Shown one piece after another: positions 1 to 12,300 of a stretch of 64,000 nucleotides of DNA. How positions within the stretch are numbered: position 1 is the first letter of the stretch; the number at the start of each line of letters is the position of its first letter. The translations under genes were made by a program, and so were the position numbers. Location: positions 45,804,501 through 45,868,500 of the forward strand of contig JAVUNC010000005.1 of the NCBI GenBank assembly GCA_032173965.1, read 5' to 3'. The notes beneath the pieces are model-generated. The model saw only the letters and a list, made by a program, of their open reading frames with translations. It made no database searches and was not told the DNA's origin. This stretch comes from Sitta carolinensis (taxonomy: Eukaryota > Chordata > Aves > Passeriformes > Sittidae).

Positions 1-3000
1 ACACACGGTTCACCTTGCTCAGTGAGGGCTTTTGCTTTCCATCTAAGTCTCTGGTTTTCTCAAATGTTTCTAAGCTCTTGATTGTCTTCTGGGTTACAAA
101 CCTTCTTGCTATCTGCAGGGTCACAAAGTTCCTCTCACCTACAGTGGTCATTTCAAGCAAACATACCCATTGGGAGCAAGGCCTTGAAAAACAGCGTTCC
201 TTTCCAGCAGTTGCCTCCTGGTTATCTGTGTATCACTGATAGTGATTTAACTTCCTGACAGATCACATACTCTGGACCTGTGCCAATTGGTAAGACCTCT
301 TCTGGGAGGACATTTTGTTTCTGTGCAAATATATCCATGCTTGCAATGTTCCAGGAAGCCTTTTAGTGCTTTCAGTTCCCAAGAAAGTAAGGGGCAACAC
401 CCTTTGTATTACTGTACAGGACCAGCAGGATGAGTGAAGAAATAAACCTAACTTTATAAGCCTTGTTAGATATTGCAGTGGACATTTTCAGAAAGGCATA
501 ATGTAGATTAACGAATTGAACTCTCGGTTTTATACAATAGAAAAGTTGTTGGCAAGCACAAAGCAAACTCTTAGAAAAGACCTATATAAATAAAAGCTGA
601 TTTATGCATAGGAGGGAAACCCCTGCATTTTTTGCCTTATATTTGCAATTAGGGGTGGTCTAAACACAGAACCAACAGCACTTTAAATTTCTCTCTAAAC
701 TAATTTAGTAAAAATGAAGCAGTCCTCTTCTCATAGATGCTTACATATTGATTGGATGTCTTGCACCCACTTAGCTGAAGCCATTCCTGCACTGGCATAA
801 TCTATGTTGATATACAACACCCAGAAACTGATTTAGCACAAAATTTAACCAATGAGTAAAATCAATTGAACTCTTTTGAACAAATGTAATTGAAGAATTA
901 GCCTAGAGCCTGCAGTGAAGATTAGAAAGTCAAGAGAAACAGAAGCAAAATAAACTGTTTGTCCTGGTTTTAAGCAATTCTTGTTCTTAAACTGCATCAG
1001 TGTTTGACAGAGAGCTTTTTTTTTTACCTTCTGATTTACATCCAGCTCGTGGTACACCCTATGACTAAGCACTGGAGAATAATAATTGTACCACTGTTGG
1101 AGGGAGGTGTTTCCATTAATTCTGGGAAATTAATTCTGAGTAACATGGGGTGGAGTTTGGATGAAGCAGGCATTTTGACTGCAGAAAGCTTATTTTCAAT
1201 TGTTTGTTTCAGTTTGGCTCCAAGAATTTAGCATTGAAATATGCCAGCTGATGATCTTGAAAGAAAAGTAGATAAAAATGTGTTAGTAGCCCATATTTTT
1301 CTGACAGTGTAGCTATCCTGCTCTGAGAGCCTCTTATCATTCAGATATAAGCATTACGTTCCATTTTCTTAGTGATTGTTTGAAGATGACAGAATGTTCT
1401 CCTATCTAATGGTGTTTCTTGAATGGGGTGAAATCCTTTCCCAAAGCCTGAGAAAATTCCTGTTCTTGTGCCACTGTTAAAGCCCTTTCCAAAACTTGCA
1501 AGCTGGAATCTGTGAAGGAATTATTTTCTGAGCTCGGATATGTTACTCTGCAGTCTCTTAAAAAGCCTTACAGTAAATGGCATAGGGGTAAAAAACCCTA
1601 TTGCTTTGACCTGATGACATTTTGCACTTCTGTGTACAGATTAAATGACAATAAGAGGTACAGGCCAACAACACGACCTGTCAAATGTGTTTAATTATAT
1701 TTGAATATTAACTAGATAGTCACCACAGAATAGCAGTGTTTATAGTGTGACAAGCTGCAACTATTATGCAAAATGATTTCTCCATGCAGAACAAATATCT
1801 TGCACAAGCAAGGCATGAGCAAGATGCCACGGAGTCCAACCACCCATGCCAGCAGGACAGGGCTCTACTGATTAAGGCTCCACAGACATTAATATGAGAG
1901 CTTAAATTCCATCCAACCCCTACAGAACCAGATAGCTTCCAGCCCTGGCCAAAGCTGCTGCAACAACTCAGAAAACCTACCCTGAGGCTGCCATGCTGTC
2001 AGATTCCCTTTGGTCACACTCTGCTTCTGGAGGTGTCTCTGCTCTCAAAGAGGGTAGGAAGAGCACAAGAGATGGGCACAGCCCTAAATGGAGCAGGTGC
2101 TGGGAAGAACAGCCTGACTGGCACACAAAGCTGGCACAACCTATGGGTCTGTTCAACTTTATGCAATCATTCCAGTAAAATGTGGGATGTGCCTCCTGCC
2201 TCTGCAGTGCTGAGAACCTAGAACCCAGCCACGTGCCAGAGACTGTGGAGAAGCGATCTGCTGTGCTGAAGATGTGGCAGGGAACGCTGGAGACAACGAG
2301 CATCAGCTCATTCCTGTCTGCAGCACAAATGGCTGGAAAGCAGATTTTCTTTACTGATATAAGCAAAGTATTTCAGTTGCAAATGGTGCACAATTTTGTG
2401 ACATTTTGCTAGCTTTATGAAGTGAAAGCCTTCATAAAGCTTCTTCTCTGTATGCCACTGTGCCATAGAATGACAGAATGTAGAGGGACTGTATAGTTAT
2501 ACATAACTATAGGACTGTATAGTTATGATGCGTGCTTCTGTATTTCTTCTTTAAATGAACCTCAAGAGATGACTAGTAACTCTTAAATCCTGAGCTGTGA
2601 ACTAATGGAATGATACTTAAGACAAAGATAAGATAATAGAGCTAGTAAATATACTCCATTCTAGAGTATATTTATATAAAGGTTCATCAGAAATGTTTAC
2701 ATTCAAGGAAAACATAACCCTCTGCCAGTTTCCACAGTTAATTCCTTAAAAATTATGTCATGATTATTATGAACACAAAATACATGATTACTCAGCAATG
2801 TTATCACTGAAAAGTCATTTCTGGATTTCCTCACACCTATATTCATTGTTATGGAAAACTTCTTTAGTCTTTACTTATGCAAAATCCCCACACAATGATT
2901 TAGGTTTAGTAGAGCAGCAATTCAAGATACTGTCTTGATATGACTTCGGTGTAAGTACTATAATATTTGGTCTTTAGGTTGCACATAAACTTAATGCAGC

Positions 3001-3257
3001 TATTTCTATATGAGAATACTTGCATAGTGAAACATTCAGGCACAAAGTTCAGTGTTACAGCAACCACATGTAATGCATATACCAGTACTTATTGTGCCAA
3101 ATTTCTTCTACCTGGTCCACAAAACAGAAGGCAAAAGTTGTTAGCCTCTTTAAGTGTAATTTATACAGACTAAATACCCCCACATTTCTTTTAAGAAAAT
3201 CTCTCTTATAAAGAACAGCCAGTGTTAAATTCAGACAGTTACTGCAGACAAACTTAC
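1..3257. other. SLC5A8 intron 6; no exon seen
   Basis: AT-rich sequence with only short open frames in all six phases and no SLC5A8-like peptide. It contains a small inverted repeat at 2492-2511. A CATAGAAT-like pair at 2464-2480 may be the end of a decayed CR1 but is too short to claim. Confidence 0.6.
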
Positions 3258-3398
3258 AATTTTGCGTGGAATCTGCTTTTGCATGCAATGTATCTCTGGA
3301 CTTGAGACTGGTTAACCCCATATATACCAGTCCACGTGAAAGTCCCACCTACAACAATCGTCCAGAAGGTGTGCCTTTGCAAAGGATTGGGATCAAAG
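3258..3398 (-). CDS. SLC5A8: SLC5A8 coding exon 6 (last one in the window)
   Basis: The 141 bp complete codon 225 (D) and run [36 protein letters not shown] and [11 protein letters not shown] (last codon split). The acceptor is tctcattgtag and the donor is TT|gtaagt. The next human exon (SLYINLVGLWAILTC) was searched for in 1-3257 on the minus strand by eye and not found, so intron 6 probably leaves the window. Confidence 0.92.
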
Positions 3399-6300
3399 CT
3401 ACAATGAGAGGAAAGAGAAAACAGATTCAGAATATGAAAGTCTTCTTATATGTAAAGACCTTAATCCTTAGAAGAAATAATTTTGTCATGCTTCTTCTAA
3501 TAAAACTTTCTTACTTTGGCCAGATTTTGAACATTAAGTTACTCTAACTTTACGTGAAGTCACAGAAAGCAAATTTTAAAACTCAGAGCTGATATCCTGA
3601 GCCAATGAAACACTCTGAACTGTCCAAAGGTGAAACTGGAGAGCTTTATCTGCCTATAAACTACAGTCTTATGTAAAGCTGTATGATGCCTGTGAGGGTT
3701 GTGATGAAATGATGCTGCAGTAAAAAGTGTAATGTGCCTGCTTATCTAGAGGGACATCAGTCTAACACCAGTATAAAGGTGTGTTTACAGTCCCAGCCTT
3801 TGTGGACAGAGCCTCTCTAAAACATTTTGCTGGTTTAGCTCTAAGTAAATAGCAGATTTTAGGTGTCCATGAACAATTATTATTTTTAAATCAAACTTTA
3901 ATATAGCAATAAATTATATTTATCTTGCTGAACGTTGTAGTATTATTTCACCTATTACATCTTTTATTCTTTTCTTTTTCCGTCTGTGATTGGGAAAAGA
4001 ATCAATGCAGTACAACCACTGCAAATGAGCCAAACAGACTGAAAAAAATTATTGTTCATAAGAAGAAAAAATACCCACAGATGAATTACTTCCTGAAGAA
4101 TTTGGTAAATTATTTTACAGAACTACCTGATTCATATTGTGAACTGACAAAGGACAAATTGCAATACCTGTCATATTAAACTTTCACTAATAGCACTGAG
4201 TGAAGGTTCTCAGAAGAATCTTATATTCATTCATTCATTCATTCAAAAGTACAAATAACTTTTTTTATTTGAAATGCTCTTTGATTCAACATTGTCAGAC
4301 TGAACATTCTTGAAATTTTAAAAAGATATTTTTAAGCTATGATTACGTACAATAATGGATAGTAAAATACTATTAAAACTACTTTTAATTTTTCTTCCAG
4401 ATAAAAGAAAAACATTTCCCTTTTTCAGATTAGGCAAAAAATATTATTTTCCCATTTGTTTTGATCCAGTCGCTGAAATGCCAAATGAGCTGTTTGCAAA
4501 TTATAATTATAAATACAAATGTGCTCTCCTATTCACCATTCTCTTTCAGTGGAATCCCAATTGTATCCTTAAAACATCTACTTGACAAAGTAAAAATGTT
4601 TTTCTCTTTCCAGGATTTTGCATGGTGTAAAACCTAAAAAATATCCCTCAAACTAGATAAGCTTGTTTAAAAATATACAGAAACTGGGTCACAACTTCTG
4701 CCTTCCTCCTCCTTCAGCAGCAGTTTAATTTCACAGTTAGTCACATGAGCTCTATTCGTAGGACTAGAGAGGCACATCCCCTGCAAGTACAAACTCACTC
4801 CCAGAAGTTTAATCTTCCTCCATGGTAGGAATCATTTACAATGCGTCCAATTCCCTCCTGCACCACCACAGCTCGTATAATCACAGATGAAAATCCAGCA
4901 ACCATGATTCCAACCTGGAAAACATCTGTCCACACCACCGCCTTCAGACCACCCTGCAAGAGGAACAGCACATATCAGGTACAACAAGGCATCAGCACTC
5001 CTGCTTTGCACTCACATTCAACTAACAGAAACATTATCATCTGTATTATGCATAATAGATGAATTTCATCTTCATCTTTAATGGAACTAATTCTGTACTG
5101 ATGTGTTTAGGAATTGTATTCTGGAAGCTATTCAGGACATCCTGGGCCTTTTTTGAAGTGCACAGGAATTTAGTTTTGCCATACACATAGTTTAATCCAA
5201 TATTTCCTTCACCACATAACCTGATTCAGAAGTTTGTATCAAAAGATAAATTTTCAGACAGTGCTCATCTTACTTATATAGAGTACTACTAACTCCAGAA
5301 GGTATACCATTCATCTGAATAAAAATAAACATTATTTAATCCACTACATGCAAATAAATTTGTCACTGAGGTTCTGTTTCATCATTCCTAGATACTTGGT
5401 CAATTATCACTAAATTAAACACCAATCTGTTCATGTGTCATGCTATTTTCAGTGGCTCTATTCAATAACACACAAGACTGTTACAGCTGCATTGGCGTGT
5501 TTGACAAATCGCACAGCAGAACCCTATTAGACAGAAGAAAATTCACAGGAGAGTTTCTAGAAAGGCAAAACTACCAGTTTTGCTATCCTTTCAGCATCAA
5601 AAGAAGTGTGAGTGTATCACAACTGTTGTGGTGTGATCATAAAAAAGATTTCAGTTGCACAGTGGTTACCTACGCATTCAGAGAGGTCCCTGGATGAATA
5701 TGGTCTTGTGGCTACACCTATAAAAAGTAATTCCACAGAGTAACCTGATTATTAAACTACTTCTTAATAAATTCCATATTTGATGTGAGTGGTGAAAGGA
5801 ACAGATTTTTCTCAACTGAAGGGCCCACATACCAGTGTGCAATAGAATGTGCAGACCACGCCAGTTGCTACCACTGCGCCCCACAAGTCAAAGCCAGTGA
5901 CTGAAAGAGAGGGAAATAACACCAGTGTGAATGAGGCATGGGGGACAAAACACTGAAGGTCAATTATTGGAAAAAGCTAGGAATAAATTAAATGCAAAAG
6001 TAGGAGGTATAAATGGCAATGAACAGATCAGTGTGTCTAAACCATGGGATTCACCCTAACCAGTTCTAAAACTGAAACAGTTTTTACAGATTTGGAAACT
6101 GCTAAAAAGTTGAGATTTATTTCAGGATCTAGGAAGCTATTTGCCCTTAATGTGAACGCTGCAAAGCAAAACATCCAATATGTCCCAACTCAGGAAGGTT
6201 TTAAAATACATGTCCTTCCTTGAAATGTCTGTAGAGTTCCTACTGAGCCCTTAGGCAGGGATTTGAGCAAGTAAACAGTATGGGGGTTCCCCACAGAGAT

Positions 6301-9300
6301 AAGGTTGTTCAAGCATTGTCTGGAAGAAATGCACCACAGTAAAGGCCTTTCTTCTATTCTTCCTTCTCTTCAGGATCATATGTTTCTGCTGTACCCCTCT
6401 GTGCTGCAGCTGACATCCAGGCTGTCACTGCCCCAGCTTGGCATGCTCACCTGCTGCCAGGCAGGGCACTGGGGGCTCCCTGACAGAGAGCTCAGGCTAA
6501 TGAGAAATGCTGAAACAAAACTAGTGAAAAATGTAAGTTATTTTAATTAGGAGCCAGATAAATCATAGCTTGGTTTAGTATGTATTTGCAAGGCAAATAT
6601 AAATATCAAAGACACAAAACCTGTGGGACTTATACACTTGAGGAAACCAGTACTGAGACTGTTGGGTTTTTTCTTCCTTTTTGTTCAAAGAACAGGGAAA
6701 AAAATATTCAATAAGCAGAAAAAGTGTGACTTGATTTTAGCCAAAATGATTCATTTTTATTTGCATTTTGTTATTCCCTTTTCTTAACAAATGAACAAAT
6801 TAATGGTGTCAGATTAAAAGTTTAATTTGGTTCCACAGAAAAGCTTTTTCCCTTTTAGAAATGAATGTGGCTCATTTTCAAATCAAAGAGTCATTGTGAA
6901 GTGGAAAATGTAAATATTTAACTTTGTAAATATCACAATAAACATCTTAAGTTAACAATCTCTTTGCTGTTGATTTGGTTTTCATGGGAAAAGTACAGAC
7001 CACACTAAACAGTTCCAGGCAGCCCAAAATCATATTTACAGAACTTTTGCCTTGCTCTCATCTTGAAGAACAGCACTTAACCAGAGGAATTAAATTTGTC
7101 TTTAGTGCCTGAATTGCCTTCAAAATCTACTTAAGTCTTCTCAACTTTTCTGAATAAGCCATTATCTACAGGTATTGCATCAGAGGTGGAGTAAATGAGA
7201 GCCAGTATTCCCATAAATTTCTTCTGTAATTCCTTACAGGCAGGGATTAAGGGACTAGGATTACAGAGTTCCCATTAAAAGACTTCACAGTCAAGCCCTA
7301 AGCTATATTTTTAGGTGTTGCACTACCAAAAAACCCCACCATACCAACACTATATGCAGAAGAAATTATATCAGTAGAGGAACAGTTGCAGTATACTCAT
7401 CTTACCTTGATTTAGAGCTAAAGCTGGAGCATAAATGACAATACCAGTGTATAAAGTCTAGAGTGGGGAAAAAAAAAAAAAAAAAAAAGGAAATATCAAA
7501 ATAAATGTAAATTCCTGGAAAGGTGATAACTTTCTGGATGATTTTTTTTCAAGTATCTATGTAGTCTATATTTCCTAAATTCATAACTGTTGACAAATAA
7601 TTCCAATTAGAAGACAAATCGTCTAAGGCTATTAAGCTCTGCAGTCTCATAGCCTAGTGCCTAGTGTTCTTAAAACTAATATCAGGGACCCTTAAATATA
7701 AAATCCATCTTCATCTTCTGCTGGCTTTTATGATTAACTTATTCTATTCCTTTAAAACTGCAAAGGAAACAAGAGCAAAATGAAGTTAATGAGATTTACA
7801 CATGGTTTGTCAAGGAATCTATTGCTATCATTTTCTCAGTCTTGAGATCAATATGCCTTTCAGTATACAACTATAATTCACGTGAGTAAGAACACAAAAT
7901 ATGACATTAGTTAGTCATTACAGATAGTGCAAGGAATTATAACCTTCAGCCTGTAAAACAAAGATTATATTTTCAACCACAGTAAAGACACGGACAATTG
8001 AAGGAGCTAATCCATCTACCTTTGTGGGCACAATGGGATTCATACACTGATACTCTCAATTTCTTTGTATATGGTTTTAAATCCTGTTTGCTTTTTTATC
8101 ACTGTCATTACTGCCACAAGTTCAGCTGTGACACGGATCAGAATAGAGCTTCCAATGTGCTGATGGCTTCTCTGAAGGTCAGTGGTCTTGATTCAAAGCA
8201 TCTGGATCACCAATAGGTCATGAGCTGACATGCATCAGCTTTCCATGGCTGGACTCTTCTGACTTTCTGATGTAAAGGGATGGGATTTGAACATCTAGTC
8301 CAGTGCCCCTACCATGGACAGGCACACTTTCCACTGGATCAAATTGCTCAGAGCCCCATCCAGCCTGACTTTGAACACTTCCAGGAATGGGCCGTTGAAC
8401 TTCTTCTCCAGGCTACCTAGTCCAGTATCCCACTACCCTTGTTGCAAACAAATTCTTCTTTATATCCACTTGAAATCTACCTTCTTTCAGCTTAAAACTA
8501 TTATCCCTTGTCCTGTCACTACAGGCCTTAGTAAAAAGTCTCTCTCCACCGTCTCATAATCCCTCTTTGAAAGGCCTCAATAGGGTCTCCCCACAGCCTT
8601 CTCTTCTCCAAGTTTAACAATTAATCCCAACTTTCTCAGCCTTTCCTCACAGGAGAGGTTTTCCACCCTCAAGACCATTTTTGTGGTCAACCTCTGGACC
8701 ATCTCCCCAGCATGTCTTTCTTGTGCTGGGGACCTCACAGCTAGATGCAGTACTTCAGGTGGGGTCCCACAAGAGTGGAAGAGAGAGGGAGAATTGCCTC
8801 CCTTAACCTGCTGGCCACACTTCCTTTGGTGAAGGGTAGAATTGGCTTTCTGGGCTGTGACCAGACTTTCTGGCTCACATCAAATTTTTCATCCACCAGT
8901 ATCTCCAAGTTCTCCCCTGCAAGGCTGCTCCCAATCAGTTTGTCCTTCAGTCTATACTGATATTTGTGATTGCCCCAATCCATGTGCAGGACCTTGCACA
9001 TAGGTTTGCTGAACTTTATGGTGCCACTCCTCAAGTTTGTCAAAGTCCCTCTGGATGGTGTCTTTTCCCTTTAGCAAATCATCTGCATCACTAAGCATGG
9101 TATCATCCACAAACTTGCTGAGGTGAACTTATTCTCACTATGTCACTAATGAAGGTATTAAATAGTACTGGTTCCAGTACATACAGCACTCATTACTGGT
9201 TTCCATTGGAATATTTAGCTATTGATTGCAATGCTTTGGATGCAATCATCAAGTTACTTCTTTTTCCTCCTAATAGTCCATCAGTCAAGCTTGTACCTCT

Positions 9301-12300
9301 TCAAGACAGTTAATTCAAGGGATTCAGCATAAGAAGCACTTGTGGCATTCTCATACACAGCAAATAAGCGCCAGAAGCTTTGAACCATCCGAAGTTAAAA
9401 TTTCTCACAACTATGATCACATTTTTGTGTCAATTTAAATAGGACTGATACAATCTTTCCACTTCTTCAGTAGGTTGGAGTTTTTTCTGTTGTTGTATTA
9501 TTATATATCATTTTCTTTACCTTCTTTTAAGTATTAATATTCACAGAAGAGTTAAAATTGCACCATTAAAATCTTGAGAGGTTTTCTTTCCTCACTAGTA
9601 TTTAATTTATTCAGTTTAAATTTTAAGTGTGTGGCAGAGAAAGCCACATATAGATCTTTGGTTAATTTCCTTGAGCGCATATTTAAGTTGCATAGAACTA
9701 TTTTTCTCATCTTTGCAGGTAAAGATTATGCTTAGCTCTTCCAACTTATGCAACTGTGATGTCCTCATATGTGCTGGTGAAACAGTGTCAGGTTTCACAC
9801 ATGCCAGCACTCTACTTTTTCCGTGAGCTTGTTTATGTGTAAAAACGAGCTATGCAGCACTGTTTAAATAAGTAATGAGCACTGCATCGGGAACCATCTT
9901 GCTGGTGCAAGTGTGATTGCCCCATAACTTCTGGTATGCCTTAAAAAATTAAAAAATGGATAAAAACTAAGCATGTAACTTAAAAAGCTTTTTGATTGCA
10001 TAGTCATTCTTACTTTGAATTACCCCAAAAGTCAACTTCAAAATTGTGAAAAGAACACATTTTTGTTCTGGTGCATTTGACATATGCCCACTGACATTTA
10101 AAAGCTGTGGTCCCCTACTCTTTGAAGGAGCCACATACAGCAAACTGTACCAACAATAATTTCAGAGATTGCTTCAGTTTAACATTCCCCAGAGCAGTAA
10201 TCTTCTACTTCTCAGTTTGCAGACACCTAAGGTTTTTCCAGTGGCGGTGCAAACCTTTGTGCAGTAAGTAAATGACAGCTCCTGACAGCCTGTTTTGTCA
10301 CCTCTCACTGACCCTTGAGAATTAGTTAGACTCCGAGAATCCACACACCAGAGGATGAAAACTGCCGCTGTAGATAACTGGCGCGTGTTTACATTTTGAA
10401 CTCATTGCAGGTTTCTCCAGCAGGCAAGCAAACGACTGCTCTTCACACTGCTATGCTGTAGTGAAGGGTTGCCCATCTCTTGGCAGGGTGCTGATGTCAA
10501 GTGACTGCTCTGGGTATTCAGCAGTGCCCACAGAGACCCAAGAGGCAGGTAGCCCAGCACTCGCTCCCCACCTCATTGCTGTGGAGCAGAAAGAGCTTTG
10601 TTTTTCCTGCTTGCAGCCACCCAGGCACTGTGGTGACCTCATCAGCTGCTCAGAGACAACAGAGGGTTACACTCAACCAAATAATTCCAGTGGCCCCGAG
10701 GACCACAGAACACCTTTGAAGTTTACTTGCCGTTTGGATTATGAAAAGGACCGTTCCACAGAGGCGTAGATATTTATTAAATCGAAGTTCTAAATACTGC
10801 AAAAAAGAAGAAAAAACAAATGCTTATATTGAGATTTGGCACTATTTATAGGACTAGAATGAAGTGATGAGCAATATAGAAAGAGCAGAGTGTGGTTTTC
10901 ACATTTTCATGAATGGCCACAACTCCCAGATATCTCTTTCAACTTGGTTTGATATTTCTTTACAGACCTCACCACACAAACAAGTGTAATACCACACAAA
11001 CAAGTGAAGTAGACATAAGCTAGTCACTATACAAGGGAGTCTACAGAAAAGACTGGGACACATTATCACAGAATCACTAAATGTGCTGAGTTGAAAGGGA
11101 CAAAGATACACAAGAGTCATCAAGTCCAACTCTTGACTCTGCACAGGGAAATCTAAAAATTGACAATGACATAGCAACCAAAAAACAGAACCCACTAGTT
11201 TTGTGAAATCAGAGAGAAAAAGAAAACATTGTGACTATTCCTCCATCTTAGTCAGTTTGGAAACTCTGACATTATGTGTGACCATCTGAACTGCTGCAAG
11301 AGAGGGCAAAAGATTTTCAGTGGTCAGCAGCTTCTCCCCATGTTAACCTCACCTTCTGCACTGCCCAAGGAAGCCTGCTATTTTCTACTAGTTAGTAAAA
11401 ATTTAGCCTTTTGTGAAACAGGAACCCTTGATTTTCTATCAAGCCTGGAACAGCACAACCTCTAAATGATTCTGTCATGCTGTAGAACAGATTTATTACC
11501 ACTATCTGTCCTAAAAACCCTCTTGGTGTGTGGTTGTACAAAAGAAATCTCCATTTGCCTGACGAATCTGTTCAATCAACACAAATAAACACTGAAGCAC
11601 CTCAAAGGGCTCACTCACGAACTGAGCATTTAAAATGTGATCTGTGAGCATGTCCACACAAGGAAGCAGAATGTCTTGAACTCCTGGACAGACACAAAAG
11701 GTTGTTAAAAATCTGAACTCTGTCCACAAATAGAAGATATATCTTTTATAGATGTATTACTGATTCAACACAAAGATAACCAGTGAGTTTCCAGTCATGA
11801 CCGTAAGCCTTTATTTAAAAGAGCTCTATTTAAGTATCATCATGACAGTCCAAAGACTAGTAGATTAAAATACACTGGAAGACACCAGAGATTTCTGTTG
11901 GTGAATTCTTATCTAAATCTATGAAAAGAAATCTTGTTTTCAGCCTCCAGTGCTGCAATGCCTCTGTTCAGTGTAATAAAATGCTAAAGACCAAAGTAGC
12001 CAGTCAAGGACTTTCACCTGCACCGATGCTCCTTTCCCAAAGTTCTCTGTGAAATGAGCAGTTTGCTTCCAAATCTGCAGTTAGGAACTATCTCCATGCA
12101 GGAAGACAAACAGGTTGCACAGACATTCCGAATCAGAAGAAAGCACTGACCAGGTGCTTCCCCATCCATCAGACTCGACCTGTGATTAACCAACTACCCC
12201 AGCTGTCTGTGCTGATGGCTATAGCTTTAACTTACACACTGGGCTGATGACCAGCTCAGCCTTATTTTGGTGGAAGTAAGAAAACTTTCACAGACACAGA

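Noticed and set aside
1..3257. Further SLC5A8 exons left of exon 6
   Set aside because: No peptide resembling the next conserved segments (INLVGLW, PYLVLDIL or CAYSGTLS types) was found on the minus strand. Intron 6 probably extends out of the window.
8741..9043. 100-codon minus-strand ORF with conserved-looking protein text
   Set aside because: It is the C-terminal reverse-transcriptase ORF fragment of a degenerate CR1 element, not a host gene.
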